Assembly: GCA_022711435.1 (NCBI GenBank)
Contig: JAKLFB010000008.1
Span: 62,001-126,000, forward strand
DNA from: Verrucomicrobiota bacterium
GTDB taxonomy: Bacteria; Verrucomicrobiota; Verrucomicrobiia; Limisphaerales; UBA1319
DNA: 64,000 nucleotides
Direction: 5' to 3'
Part shown: piece by piece, positions 17,732-26,176 of the stretch
How positions within the stretch are numbered: position 1 is the stretch's first letter
Layout: the number at the start of each line of letters is the position of its first letter
Made by a program: the position numbers and the translations under genes
The notes under the pieces: model-generated
Databases searched by the model: none
What the model saw: the letters and a program-made list of their open reading frames with translations, nothing else
Told to the model about the DNA's origin: nothing

Positions 17732-19635
17732 GGGGCGGGCGGAGGGGAAGGGATGATTGGAGCGGGCGCGGCGGCTGGGCCGGCGGCCTGGCTGGGTGGC
17801 AGGGTGATGCCCTGACGCCGGGCCATTTCGGCAAAGGGCCCGCTGCGGCCCAGGAGGCTGTCGAAGCGGCCATGCTCGACCAGCCGTCCCTGGTGGAGCA
17901 CGGCGATGGCGTCCATGTTGACCAGCGTGGCGAGGCGATGGGCGACGCAGACGACGGTGCGGTGGCGGGCGAGCTGGTCCAGGGCGGCATGCACCTCGGC
18001 CTCGGCGGCCGAATCGAGCGAGGCGGTGGCTTCATCCAGGACGAGGATGGGCGCGTTCCGGACGAAGGCGCGGGCGATGGCCAGGCGCTGGCGCTGGCCG
18101 CCCGAGAGCGTGACGCCTTGCTCGCCGATCCGGGTGTCATAGCCGAGGGGCAGCTGCCGGATGAAATCGTGAGCATAGGCGGCCCGCGCCGCCGCCTCGA
18201 CCTCGGCTCGCGTGGCGCCGCGGCGTCCGGCCGCGATATTCTCGGCAACGGTGAGATCGAACAGGACGACCTCCTGGCTGACGAGGGCCAGGAGGAGGCG
18301 CAGATCGCCGAGGGCGAGCGACCGGAGGTCGCGGCCGTCGATCTGGACGCTGCCCCGGATGGGATCGTAGAAGCGGAACAGGAGGTTGATGAGCGTGCTC
18401 TTGCCCGAGCCGCTCTCGCCGGCGATGCCGAGTCGGAACCCGCGCGGGATCTCGAGGCTGACGTTCTGGAGCACAACCTGGCGGCCGTAGGAGAAATCGA
18501 CGTCGCGAAACCGGATGGCGTCAGAGAAGGAGGCGATGGGTTGAGGGTGCTCCGGGGGGCGGACCGTGGGCTGCTCGCGGAGGAGCTGGCCGAGGCGGTC
18601 GACGCCGACGCTGGTCTGCTGGAACATGGCATGCAGCCCGGCAAGCCGCTTGATCGGTGTGTAGGCGAAGGCCATGCCCGTCAGAAAGGTCACCATATTG
18701 GCCACCGTGTGCTGGCGCCAGGCGATGTAGACAATCAGCAGCCCGAGACCGAGCATCGAAATCGTCTCGATGAACGGATTCATGAGCTCCTTGGCCCGGA
18801 TGCCGCGGAGGCTGTGGTGGATCCATTCCCGGGAGAGGCGGCGGAAGCGGTCGATGGACTCGGTCTCGAGCCCGAAGGCCTTGACAACCCGGATGCCGGC
18901 GATCATCTCGACCAGCAGGCTCGATTGGGAGATCGAGCAGGAAAGAACCGATTTGCTGGTGCGCCGGACCTTGCGCCCCAACACCACGATGGGGATCACG
19001 CAGAGGGGGAAGAAGAACCCCGCCGCCAGGGTCAGGCGCCAGTCCAGGATCATCAGCCCGCCGAACACGCTGAGGATGGTGACGGGCTCCTTGACCAGGT
19101 CGGACAGCCCGAGATTGAGGCTGCGCTGGAGAAAGACGGTGTCGGTGTTGACCCGGGTGATGAGGTCCCCGGTTGTCGAGCGATGGAAATACTCGAGCGA
19201 CAGGCTGGAGAGGCGCTCGAGAACGGCGACGCGGAGGTCGTTGACGACGCGCTCGCTGACCCAGGCCAGGCAGTAGCTGCTCAGGAATCCGAGGTAGCCG
19301 CGAGCGGCAACCAGCAGGGGCAGCAGAAGCACGCCGCCGACAATCTGCCAGGCATCGATGGGCCGGCCGGAGCAGGGCAGCCACGGATCCGCCATCTGGC
19401 GCGCCATGGCGTCGACCTGCGCGATGACCTGCGAGAGCCGTGTCGACCCGTCCGCCAGCAAAGCCGGCGGGCCCGACGTCCCCGCCATCCGATCGATGAG
19501 GACATTGACCGCCCAGAGCAGGAGACCGTTGGAGAGGCCGAAGGCGACGCCCAGGAGGATCCCGGCCACGAACCGCCCCAGGTATCGCCGGAGAAACGGC
19601 CCGCCAAACCGGAGTACCTTGCCCAGGTGTCCCAT
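17728..19635 (-). CDS. MsbA-type ABC exporter (fused membrane and ATPase domains)
   Basis: The start chosen is ATG 19635 (MGHLGKVLRFGGPFLRRYL), just 5 bp after the NUDIX stop; longer frames would enter that gene. The 635-residue protein has six membrane helices in residues 1-340, with an unusual extended segment between helices 1 and 2 (about residues 60-100), then a complete ATPase: Walker A GESGSGKSTL, Q loop SQEVVLF, signature LSGGQRQRL, Walker B ILVLDEATASLD and H loop AHRLAT. Such half-transporters flip lipid A or lipid-linked glycans. Placed directly before neuB it may export a nonulosonate-decorated lipid or its core lipid; this is inference from context. The C-terminal tail is Pro/Ala rich. 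Confidence 0.9.
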   Translation of the reverse strand: MGHLGKVLRFGGPFLRRYLGRFVAGILLGVAFGLSNGLLLWAVNVLIDRMAGTSGPPALLADGSTRLSQVIAQVDAMARQMADPWLPCSGRPIDAWQIVGGVLLLPLLVAARGYLGFLSSYCLAWVSERVVNDLRVAVLERLSSLSLEYFHRSTTGDLITRVNTDTVFLQRSLNLGLSDLVKEPVTILSVFGGLMILDWRLTLAAGFFFPLCVIPIVVLGRKVRRTSKSVLSCSISQSSLLVEMIAGIRVVKAFGLETESIDRFRRLSREWIHHSLRGIRAKELMNPFIETISMLGLGLLIVYIAWRQHTVANMVTFLTGMAFAYTPIKRLAGLHAMFQQTSVGVDRLGQLLREQPTVRPPEHPQPIASFSDAIRFRDVDFSYGRQVVLQNVSLEIPRGFRLGIAGESGSGKSTLINLLFRFYDPIRGSVQIDGRDLRSLALGDLRLLLALVSQEVVLFDLTVAENIAAGRRGATRAEVEAAARAAYAHDFIRQLPLGYDTRIGEQGVTLSGGQRQRLAIARAFVRNAPILVLDEATASLDSAAEAEVHAALDQLARHRTVVCVAHRLATLVNMDAIAVLHQGRLVEHGRFDSLLGRSGPFAEMARRQGITLPPSQAAGPAAAPAPIIPSPPPAP

Positions 19636-19640
19636 GCCGG

Positions 19641-20222
19641 TTACGAGGGATGCGCCGCGAACTGGGCCCCGCCAGGCCCGAATCGCTGGTGCAGTTCGAA
19701 ATGGCACAGGGCGACCACAACAAGCGAGTGGCGGATCCGGCCGGAGTGGACCAGGGGCGGGATCTGGTCGATCGGGACCAGGCGGGTGGCGAGATCCTCG
19801 CCGCTATCCCACTGGACCGGGTGCTCGAGCCGGCAGTTCTCCACCAGGATGGTGTGGCACGTGTTGCTCATGATCGCGGGATTGGGATAGATGCGTCCGA
19901 TGGCAAGGGCCGGCCCGCCGGCGTAGCCGGTTTCCTCGCGCAGCTCGCGGATGCCGGTGGCCAGCGGGGATTCATCCTGGGGATCCATGATCCCGCCGGG
20001 GATCTCCAGCTCGACCGTGTTGGTGCCATGGCGGAACTGCTCGATCATGACCATCTGGCGATCGGGAGTGAGGGCGATGACGTTGACCCAGTCCACGCTG
20101 TCGAGCACGTAAAAATCGTGGGTCTGGCCGGTGCGCGGCGAGCGCTTGCGATCGCTGCGGAGTCGGAACACGCGGAAGTGGCCGACGGGATGCGATTCGA
20201 GGAGGGGCCAGGGCTGGATCAT
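19641..20222 (-). CDS. NUDIX hydrolase, ADP-ribose pyrophosphatase type
   Basis: The start is ATG 20222 (MIQPWPLLESHPVG); the frame is open for 20 more codons that look like Pro/Ala-rich shadow. The 193-residue protein contains the NUDIX box as IRELREETGY after LEIPGGIMDPQDES, with one residue more than the canonical spacing between the Gly and the Arg-Glu pair. The upstream VIALTPDRQMVMIEQFRHGTN is typical for ADP-ribose pyrophosphatases, which hydrolyse ADP-ribose or other nucleotide sugars. Its neighbours are cyclophilin and the MsbA/neu genes, so a nucleotide-sugar housekeeping role is possible. Substrate not determinable by eye. Confidence 0.87.
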   Translation of the reverse strand: MIQPWPLLESHPVGHFRVFRLRSDRKRSPRTGQTHDFYVLDSVDWVNVIALTPDRQMVMIEQFRHGTNTVELEIPGGIMDPQDESPLATGIRELREETGYAGGPALAIGRIYPNPAIMSNTCHTILVENCRLEHPVQWDSGEDLATRLVPIDQIPPLVHSGRIRHSLVVVALCHFELHQRFGPGGAQFAAHPS

Positions 20223-20310
20223 GAGGGCCGCGGGTTGGGGGGATGCGGGCCGGTGTGCCGGCCGGCCCATCGCGCCGGGCAAGTCCGGCGCCCGCCGGCC
20301 GGGCGGAGGT

Positions 20311-20925
20311 TCACTTGCCCGAAACCGCGGGGATGATCTGGATGGTCTCGATGCCGGCGCGCTGGACGGGCTTGCTGGGCTCGCCCGAGCGGCTGGCGGT
20401 GACGGGGGTGTCCCCGAGCTTCATGAGGACGTCCTCACCCCGGATCACGCGGCCGAAGGCGGTGTATTGGCCGTCGAGGTTGGGGGCGGGGGCCAGGCAG
20501 ATGAAGAACTGGCTGCCGGCTGAGTCGGGATCGCTCGATCGGGCCATGGAGATGACGCCGCGGACGTGGGGGCGGCTGTTGAACTCGGCTTTGATCGTGT
20601 AGCCGGGGCCGCCGGTCCCGACGTTCGGGTCGTCGATCCGGCTGAGGGGATCGCCGCCCTGGATCATGAAATCCTTGATGATCCGGTGAAACGCGGTGCC
20701 GTCGTAGAAACCTTTTCGCGCCAGCTGCTTGAAATTCTCGACCGTTCGAGGGGCCGCGTCGGGCCAGAACTCGATGGCCATTTCCCCCAGGGCGGTTCGG
20801 ATGACTGCGATTTCGTTGGTGGTTTGGTTCATGGGGGGAGGGCTTTCGGTGAGGGTTGACTGCCGGCAGGCGGAGCTGATGCAGGCCGCGAGGGCGAACG
20901 CCAGGGCCATGTGCCACGTTTTCAT
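20311..20925 (-). CDS. Cyclophilin-type peptidyl-prolyl cis-trans isomerase, probable lipoprotein
   Basis: The start at ATG 20925 gives MKTWHMALAFALAACISSAC, a signal peptide with lipobox LAAC, so Cys15 is likely lipidated and the enzyme anchored in the envelope. The catalytic domain has MAIEFWPDAAPRTVENF, FYDGTAFHRIIKDFMIQGGDP (with the active-site Arg of FHRII), SMARSSDPDSAGSQFFICLAP and YTAFGRVIRGEDVL, standard for cyclophilins. It catalyses proline isomerisation in exported proteins. A methionine six codons earlier (20943) is an alternative start. It lies 33 bp after glgA and 88 bp before the NUDIX gene on the same strand. Confidence 0.92.
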   Translation of the reverse strand: MKTWHMALAFALAACISSACRQSTLTESPPPMNQTTNEIAVIRTALGEMAIEFWPDAAPRTVENFKQLARKGFYDGTAFHRIIKDFMIQGGDPLSRIDDPNVGTGGPGYTIKAEFNSRPHVRGVISMARSSDPDSAGSQFFICLAPAPNLDGQYTAFGRVIRGEDVLMKLGDTPVTASRSGEPSKPVQRAGIETIQIIPAVSGK

Positions 20926-20958
20926 ACCCGTCACATCTGACACGGTCCGGGCGGGATG

Positions 20959-22416
20959 TCACGCTCGCTTTTGGCCGGCGAGGCGGTCATAGATCTGCTG
21001 GTAGTCGGCGGCGGTCTTGCGCCACGAAAAATCGGCCTCCATGCCGTTGACGCGATAGAACTCGAGCAGGCGGGGCTTGGGATGGAGGGCCAGGGCCTTG
21101 TGCAGCGCCTTGAGCAGGGCCGGCGCCGAGTAATCGTGGAACTTGATCCCGTTGACGCGGTCCAGGTCCTCGGTGATATCCACGACCGAGTCGTCCAGGC
21201 CGCCGGTGGCGCGGACCACGGGGATGGCTCCGTAGCGGAGGCTGTAGAGCTGGTTCAGGCCGCTGGGCTCGAACCGGGAGGGCATGACGAAGAAATCGGC
21301 GCCGGCCTCGATCCGATGCGACAGCCGCGTGTCAAAGCCGATTCGGACGGCGATCCGGTCCGGATGCCGGCGGGCCAGATCGAGCAGGGCGGACTCGAAG
21401 CGGGGATCACCCGAGCCGAGCGCGACGAACTGGGCCGGCTCGCTCACCAGATGGGGCAGCGCGGGGATGAGGATGTCGAACCCCTTCTGGTCGGCCAGGC
21501 GGCTGATGTTGCCGAAGAGAGGAATATCGGGATCGGGAGGCAGGCCCATCTCCTTTTGCAGGGCGGTCTTGTTGATGGTTTTTCCGCGGAGATGCCGGGC
21601 GTCGTAGGATGCATCGAGGTGGGGATTGCGCCGGGTTTTCCACTCGCTGTAATCGACGCCGTTGAGGATTCCCACCAGCGCGTTCTGGCGCTGGCGCAAG
21701 AGCCCGTCGAAGCCGCAGCCGAACTCCGGCTCGAGGATTTCGCGGGCGTAGCGCGGGCTGACGGTCGAGAGATAATCGGCGTAGACGAGCCCCGCCTTGA
21801 GGAAGCTCACCTGGCCGTAGAACTCGATGCCGCCCGGATGGAAATAGTCTCCGGGCAGATTGGTGCAGGCGAGCTGGCTGGCAGGGAAGATGCCCTGGTA
21901 GGCGAGATTGTGGATCGTGAAGAGCGTGGCGGGGGGGCGGATCCAGCCGTCGGTGCGGTGCTGGTGATGGATGAGGAGCGGGACGAGGCCCGTTTGCCAG
22001 TCGTGGGCGTGCACGATCTCGGGCTGCCAGGGCAGGTATCGGCCCAGGTGGACGGCGGCCTTGGAGAAAAAGGCGAACCGCTCCGCGTTGTCCGGGTAAT
22101 TGCCCGCCTCGTCGCCGTAGAGCCCGTCCCGGTCGAACTGGAAAGGCTGCTCGATGAAATAGATTGTCAGACGCGGCGCCGGCCGATGGTAGCGGACTCG
22201 GGCCGACAGGACGCGGGAGCCGACGGGCAGGTCCATGGCCCATTTCAAGATGGGGAAAGGCGGCGAATGGGACCGGAGATGGCGGTAGTAGGGGGTGACG
22301 ATCCCAACCCGGTGGCCGGCCCGGGCCAGGTATTTGCCGAGCGCGCCCACCATGTCCGCCAGGCCGCCGGTCTTCGAGTAGGGGTGGAGCTCGGAGCTGG
22401 CGATCAGGATGCGCAT
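20959..22416 (-). CDS. glgA: Glycogen synthase (ADP-glucose, GT5)
   Basis: Elongates alpha-1,4-glucan from ADP-glucose. The 485-residue enzyme has the N-terminal ADP-glucose loop SKTGGLADMVGALGKYLA, HAHDWQTGLVPLL, FTIHNLAYQGIFP, GILNGVDYSEW, and the C-terminal FEPSGLNQLYSLRYGAIPVVRATGGL, all diagnostic of bacterial GlgA. The start ATG 22416 overlaps the end of serS by 13 bp, an unusual coupling of a storage-polymer gene to an aminoacyl-tRNA synthetase. The frame continues open upstream inside serS, but this part is not GlgA-like. No other glycogen gene is in the window. Confidence 0.95.
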   Translation of the reverse strand: MRILIASSELHPYSKTGGLADMVGALGKYLARAGHRVGIVTPYYRHLRSHSPPFPILKWAMDLPVGSRVLSARVRYHRPAPRLTIYFIEQPFQFDRDGLYGDEAGNYPDNAERFAFFSKAAVHLGRYLPWQPEIVHAHDWQTGLVPLLIHHQHRTDGWIRPPATLFTIHNLAYQGIFPASQLACTNLPGDYFHPGGIEFYGQVSFLKAGLVYADYLSTVSPRYAREILEPEFGCGFDGLLRQRQNALVGILNGVDYSEWKTRRNPHLDASYDARHLRGKTINKTALQKEMGLPPDPDIPLFGNISRLADQKGFDILIPALPHLVSEPAQFVALGSGDPRFESALLDLARRHPDRIAVRIGFDTRLSHRIEAGADFFVMPSRFEPSGLNQLYSLRYGAIPVVRATGGLDDSVVDITEDLDRVNGIKFHDYSAPALLKALHKALALHPKPRLLEFYRVNGMEADFSWRKTAADYQQIYDRLAGQKRA

Positions 22417-23735
22417 GGGGCGTTCGGATGCGATCCGGGTGCGATTCGGTCCGTCTTCAGATAGGGCTGGAGCGGGGGGGGGATGTCGATCGATCCGTCG
22501 GCCTGCTGCCCGGTCTCGACCAGCGCGACCCAGAGCCGGGCCAGGGCGGTCCCGCTCCCGTTCAGGATGTGAGGGAAGAGGTTCTCCCCGGCGGCGGACT
22601 TGAAGCGCAGGTTCATCCGGCGGGCCTGGAAATCCTCGCAGTTCGAGCAGCTGGACACTTCGAGGAACTGCTGCTGCCCGGGAGCCCAGACCTCGATGTC
22701 GTAGGTCATGGCGCTGGCGAAGCCCAGGTCGCCCGTGCAAAGCTGGATGACCCGATAATGAAGGCCCAGCGCCTGCAGGACGGCCTCCGCGTTGGCTGTC
22801 ATCTTCTCCAGCTCGACATCGCTCGTGTCCGGACGCACGATCTTGATCAGCTCGACCTTGTCGAACTGATGGACGCGGATGAGGCCGCGGGTTCCGACGC
22901 CGGCGGCGCCGGCCTCGGCCCGGAAGCAGGGGCTGTAGGCGCAGTAATAGATCGGCAGCTGGCTCTCGCGGAGGATTTCGTCGCGGTGGATATTGGCCAC
23001 GGGCGCCTCGGCGGTCGGCACCAGGTAGAGCTTGCCGAGGGACCCGGGATCGAGCCCTTCCTGGACGGCGTAGGCCTGGTCGACAAATTTCGGAAACTGG
23101 CCCACGCCCTGCATGCAATCGCGGCTGACGACAAACGGAGGCGACACCTCGGTGTAGCCGTGCGCCGCCCCGTGCAGGTCGAGCATGAACTGGATCAAGG
23201 CGCGCTCGAGGCGGGCGCCCCAGCCGGTGAACAGGACGAAACCGCTGCCGCTGAGCTTGGCGCCGCGGTTGAAATCGACGAGCCCCAGCCCCTCGCAAAG
23301 CTCCATGTGGGTGCGGGGCTGGAAAGGCCACTGCCGAGGCTGGCCGTGGACGCGGACGACGGGATTGTCGGCGGAGGATCGGCCTGGCGGCACGCGCTCC
23401 TGGGGCAGGTTCGGCAGGCCGAGCAGGATCTGGTCCCGGGCGGCTTCGGCGGCGGCCACCTCGCGGTCCAGGGCCGCGATCCGCTCCCCGATCTCGCGGG
23501 TGGCGGCCTTGCGGGCTTCGGCCTCGGCCTTCTTCTTCTGGGCCAGGAGAACGCCGATCTCCTTCGAGACCGAGTTGCGCTGGGCCTTGAGCGACTCGGC
23601 CTCGACCAGGCCCTGGCGGCGGCGCTCGTCCAGCGCGAGCGCCTGGTCGATCTTAGCGGCATCCTCGCCGCCTCGAGCCGCCAGCCGCTGGCGCACCCAA
23701 TCGGGCTTTTCACGGATCAAACGGATATCGAGCAT
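22404..23735 (-). CDS. serS: Seryl-tRNA synthetase
   Basis: Charges tRNA-Ser. The 443-residue class II synthetase starts MLDIRLIREKPDWVRQRL and has the long N-terminal coiled coil (residues 30-105) that contacts the tRNA variable arm. The catalytic core shows the TAEAP-type motif VPTAEAPVANIHRDEIL, motif 2 CFRAEAGAAGVGTRGLIRVHQF and motif 3 NGSGTALARLWVALVE with DGSIDIPPPLQPYL. The start is set by family alignment and by a TATAAT box only eight bases upstream, which predicts a leaderless message. It may head a transcription unit that continues into glgA, cyclophilin, NUDIX and the neu genes. Confidence 0.96.
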   Translation of the reverse strand: MLDIRLIREKPDWVRQRLAARGGEDAAKIDQALALDERRRQGLVEAESLKAQRNSVSKEIGVLLAQKKKAEAEARKAATREIGERIAALDREVAAAEAARDQILLGLPNLPQERVPPGRSSADNPVVRVHGQPRQWPFQPRTHMELCEGLGLVDFNRGAKLSGSGFVLFTGWGARLERALIQFMLDLHGAAHGYTEVSPPFVVSRDCMQGVGQFPKFVDQAYAVQEGLDPGSLGKLYLVPTAEAPVANIHRDEILRESQLPIYYCAYSPCFRAEAGAAGVGTRGLIRVHQFDKVELIKIVRPDTSDVELEKMTANAEAVLQALGLHYRVIQLCTGDLGFASAMTYDIEVWAPGQQQFLEVSSCSNCEDFQARRMNLRFKSAAGENLFPHILNGSGTALARLWVALVETGQQADGSIDIPPPLQPYLKTDRIAPGSHPNAPCAS

Positions 23736-23742
23736 GCGGCGG

Positions 23743-23770
23743 ATTATAGGACCGGGCCTTCCGGGGGCAA
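23743..23770 (-). promoter_or_regulatory. serS promoter, consensus -10 next to the start codon
   Basis: On the minus strand TTGCCC (23770-23765), 16-bp spacer, perfect TATAAT (23748-23743). A start seven to eight bases downstream is 23736 or 23735, the A of the serS ATG, so the transcript should have no 5' leader. Confidence 0.7.
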
Positions 23771-23881
23771 GGGCGAAGGCGAGCCGGATCGCGGCCTGGG
23801 CGGGAGAGCTTTCGGATGCCCGGCGCCCCGGCTTGTTCCCGTGCTTGTCGGCCGGCCAGTTCCCAGGCATGATGGCGGCCG

Positions 23882-24811
23882 ATGTCCGAGATGCTCAAAT
23901 CCCTGCGCGCGCTGGCCGACCCGACGCGGCTTCGCCTCCTGGCGTTGCTCGAGGACGACGAGCTTTCGGTGCATGAGTTCCAGGAGATCACGCGGCTGGG
24001 CCAGTCGCGGATCTCGACGCATCTGGGCCAGCTCCAGGAGGCGGGGCTGGTCGAGTCGCGCCGGGAAGGCAAGCGCACCTTCTACCGGCTGGCGCCCCCC
24101 CGGGACGGGGCGCCGCGAGGGATGCTGTCCCTGGCGATGCAGGGCGCCCGCGAGCTGCCGGAGGCGGCGTCCGACGCCGTGAACCTGAAGCGGATCCTGA
24201 TGCTGCGCCACGATCAGGCCCAGGTCTATTTCAACCAGGTGGCGGGCCGGTTCGACCGCCGCTACGGGCCCGGCCGGTCCTGGCAGGCCTTTGGCCATCT
24301 GCTGCTGCGGATCATGCCGCCCCTGGCGATTGCCGACTTGGGATCGGGCGAGGGGCTGGTGAGCGAGCTCCTGGCCCGGCGGGCACGGAAGGTCATCGCC
24401 GTCGACAACTCGGAGAAGATCGTCGCGTTCGGCGCTGCCAAGGCGCGGAAGAATGGGCTGAAGAACCTCGAGTTCCGGCTCGGGGATCTCGAGGATCCGC
24501 CCGTCGAGAGCGGCAGCGTCGATCTGGCGGTCCTGAGCCAGGCCCTCCACCACGCGCGCAGCCCGGCGCGCGCGGTGCAATCGGCGCGGCGGATTCTGCG
24601 GCCGGGCGGGCAGGTCCTGATCCTGGACCTGCTGCGGCACCGCTTCCACCATGCCCGCGAGCTTTATGGCGATGTGTGGCCGGGCTTTGCCGAGAGCGAC
24701 CTGCAGCGCTGGCTCGAGCAGGCTGGGTTCGGCTCGATCGAGATCTCGGTGGTGGCCAGGGAGGAATCGCCGCCGCATTTCCAGACCGTCCTGGCGGCAG
24801 GCACGGCTTGA
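23882..24811 (+). CDS. ArsR-type winged-helix regulator fused to SAM-dependent methyltransferase
   Basis: Residues 1-75 are an ArsR-like helix-turn-helix domain (LADPTRLRLLALLEDDELSVHEF; GQSRISTHLGQLQEAGLVESRREGK). No metal-binding Cys pair is visible, so it is not an arsenic or cadmium sensor. Residues 105-309 are a class I methyltransferase: IADLGSGEGLVSELLARRA (motif I), VIAVDNSEKIVAFGAAKA, LDLAVLSQALHHARSPARAVQ-type motif and ILRPGGQVLILDLL. Similar fusions are annotated as ArsR/methyltransferase regulators and are often found near S-adenosylmethionine cycle genes, but none is adjacent here. It is divergent from serS with 146 bp between them. A 35-bp repeat begins directly after the stop. 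Confidence 0.85.
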   Translation: MSEMLKSLRALADPTRLRLLALLEDDELSVHEFQEITRLGQSRISTHLGQLQEAGLVESRREGKRTFYRLAPPRDGAPRGMLSLAMQGARELPEAASDAVNLKRILMLRHDQAQVYFNQVAGRFDRRYGPGRSWQAFGHLLLRIMPPLAIADLGSGEGLVSELLARRARKVIAVDNSEKIVAFGAAKARKNGLKNLEFRLGDLEDPPVESGSVDLAVLSQALHHARSPARAVQSARRILRPGGQVLILDLLRHRFHHARELYGDVWPGFAESDLQRWLEQAGFGSIEISVVAREESPPHFQTVLAAGTA

Positions 24812-24812
24812 A

Positions 24813-24847
24813 GGCGGCGTCCACGGAGTGGCCGCCCTACCTTTCGG
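24813..24847. repeat. 35-bp dispersed repeat, copy 1
   Basis: Identical over 35 bases to 35593-35627. The core folds as a hairpin: GGCGG pairs with CCGCC and CCAC with GTGG around a GGA loop, with a three-base bulge. It starts two bases after the stop codon of the ArsR-methyltransferase gene. Confidence 0.85.
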
Positions 24848-25000
24848 TTGTCGGCGCTCCTTCGGGTGGGCCTCCCCCGTGATCCGCCCGGCCCTCGAGA
24901 CTAGATCGACAGGCTGAGGCGGCCATTTCCGCATTGGCAGCTCGGAGCAAACCGCGGTAGTATAGCCGGAAGTTCGTATGCGGTCTGGATGCGAAGCGGC

Positions 25001-26173
25001 ATGAAAAAGTGGATTGTCATCATACTGGTTTTAGCGGCGGCATGCGCGGCCGGATGGACGTGGCGTATCTGGTGGCCCGGGAATCAAGAGGCTCAGGCAG
25101 GGAATCGGGGGGCGTTGGGGCTGGTGGAGAGGCGCGACATTCGATTCACCGTGAGCGTGGCGGGGGAGATCGGGCCGGCGGAACAGGTGAGCGTGCGGCC
25201 GGAGGTGAACGGGCGGATCTCGGAGCTCCCGGTGGATGTGGGGGACAAGGTGAAGAGGGGGGATTTGCTTTTTGCGCTGGATGACAGGGATTTGCAAATT
25301 GAGGTGGGATCGAGAGACACCGAGATTGCCAGCGCAAAGCTGCAGCTCGAGCGCGCGCAGCGGGATTACGAGCGGGACCGGCTGCTGTTCGAGCAGAACC
25401 TGGTATCGAGAGAGGTGTTCGAGAATTCGAAGACCGAGTATGAGCTGGCGCGCAACAACATCCAGAAGGCGGACAAGGCGCTCGAGCTGGCCAAGGACCG
25501 GCTCTCGAAGACGCGGATCGTGGCGCCGTTCGACTGCACCGTGCTCACACGGCCGGTGTCGGCGGGGCAGGCGGTGTCCGGCTCGGGCGGATTCAACAGC
25601 GGGACCGAGGTCCTCACGATCGCCGACCTGCATGAGATGATCATCAATGCGCACGTGAACCAGGTGGACGTGACGCGGCTCAAGCCGGACATGGAGGTGG
25701 ACGTGCAGGTGGAGGCGGTGGCGGACCTGAAGGTCAAGGGCCGAGTCGAGCGGATTGCCCCGCAGGCGACCATTCGCAACAGCATCAAAGGATTCGCGGT
25801 TCGGATCCGGCTGCGCGACGTCGATGCCCAGGTGCAGCCCGGGATGACGGCGAACATATCGATCCCGGTGGAATCGGCGGACGATGTTCTGGCGGTGCCG
25901 CTGGCGGGGGTGTTCACGGAGATCGATCCGGAGACGGGAGCCAAGAGCCAGCACGCCTTTGTGCGGAAGAACGGGAAATTCGAGCGGCGCCCGATTCGAA
26001 TCGGGATTTCGGACTATTTTTACGCGGAGGTGCTGGCGGGGCTGAACGCGGGCGAGGAGGTGTCGCTCGAGCAGCCCGCCGAAGGGCTGATCCTGGAGGC
26101 GGCCTCGGCTGCGCAGTCCCCGGCGCGCGAGGCGCGTCCCGAGCCGGGCGTGCGGCGGGCGGGCTCGACGTGA
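25001..26173 (+). CDS. Periplasmic adaptor (membrane fusion) protein, MacA/HlyD type
   Basis: The 390-residue protein (start ATG 25001, MKKWIVIILVLAAACAAGW; an ATG at 24989 is four codons earlier) has one N-terminal membrane anchor. It continues with a lipoyl half (VAGEIGPAEQVSVRPEVNGRISELPVDVGDKVKRG), a coiled-coil hairpin (residues 100-165, QLERAQRDYERDRLLFEQN), the second lipoyl half (LSKTRIVAPFDCTVLTR) and beta-barrel segments (VQPGMTANISIPVESADDVL). Adaptors of this type link an inner-membrane transporter to an outer-membrane duct. It is 3 bp before an ABC ATPase and a MacB-like permease, forming a tripartite exporter without a TolC gene in the window. Confidence 0.92.
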   Translation: MKKWIVIILVLAAACAAGWTWRIWWPGNQEAQAGNRGALGLVERRDIRFTVSVAGEIGPAEQVSVRPEVNGRISELPVDVGDKVKRGDLLFALDDRDLQIEVGSRDTEIASAKLQLERAQRDYERDRLLFEQNLVSREVFENSKTEYELARNNIQKADKALELAKDRLSKTRIVAPFDCTVLTRPVSAGQAVSGSGGFNSGTEVLTIADLHEMIINAHVNQVDVTRLKPDMEVDVQVEAVADLKVKGRVERIAPQATIRNSIKGFAVRIRLRDVDAQVQPGMTANISIPVESADDVLAVPLAGVFTEIDPETGAKSQHAFVRKNGKFERRPIRIGISDYFYAEVLAGLNAGEEVSLEQPAEGLILEAASAAQSPAREARPEPGVRRAGST

Positions 26174-26176
26174 TTT

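Noticed and set aside
17872..19890. 672-codon open frame antisense to the ABC exporter
   Set aside because: The minus strand encodes a complete exporter with all ATPase motifs; the + frame is acidic low-complexity and crosses two genes.
22417..23331. N-terminal extension of the glgA frame into serS
   Set aside because: Sequence is Arg/Pro-rich out-of-frame serS; GlgA begins normally at MRILIASSELHPYSKTGGL.
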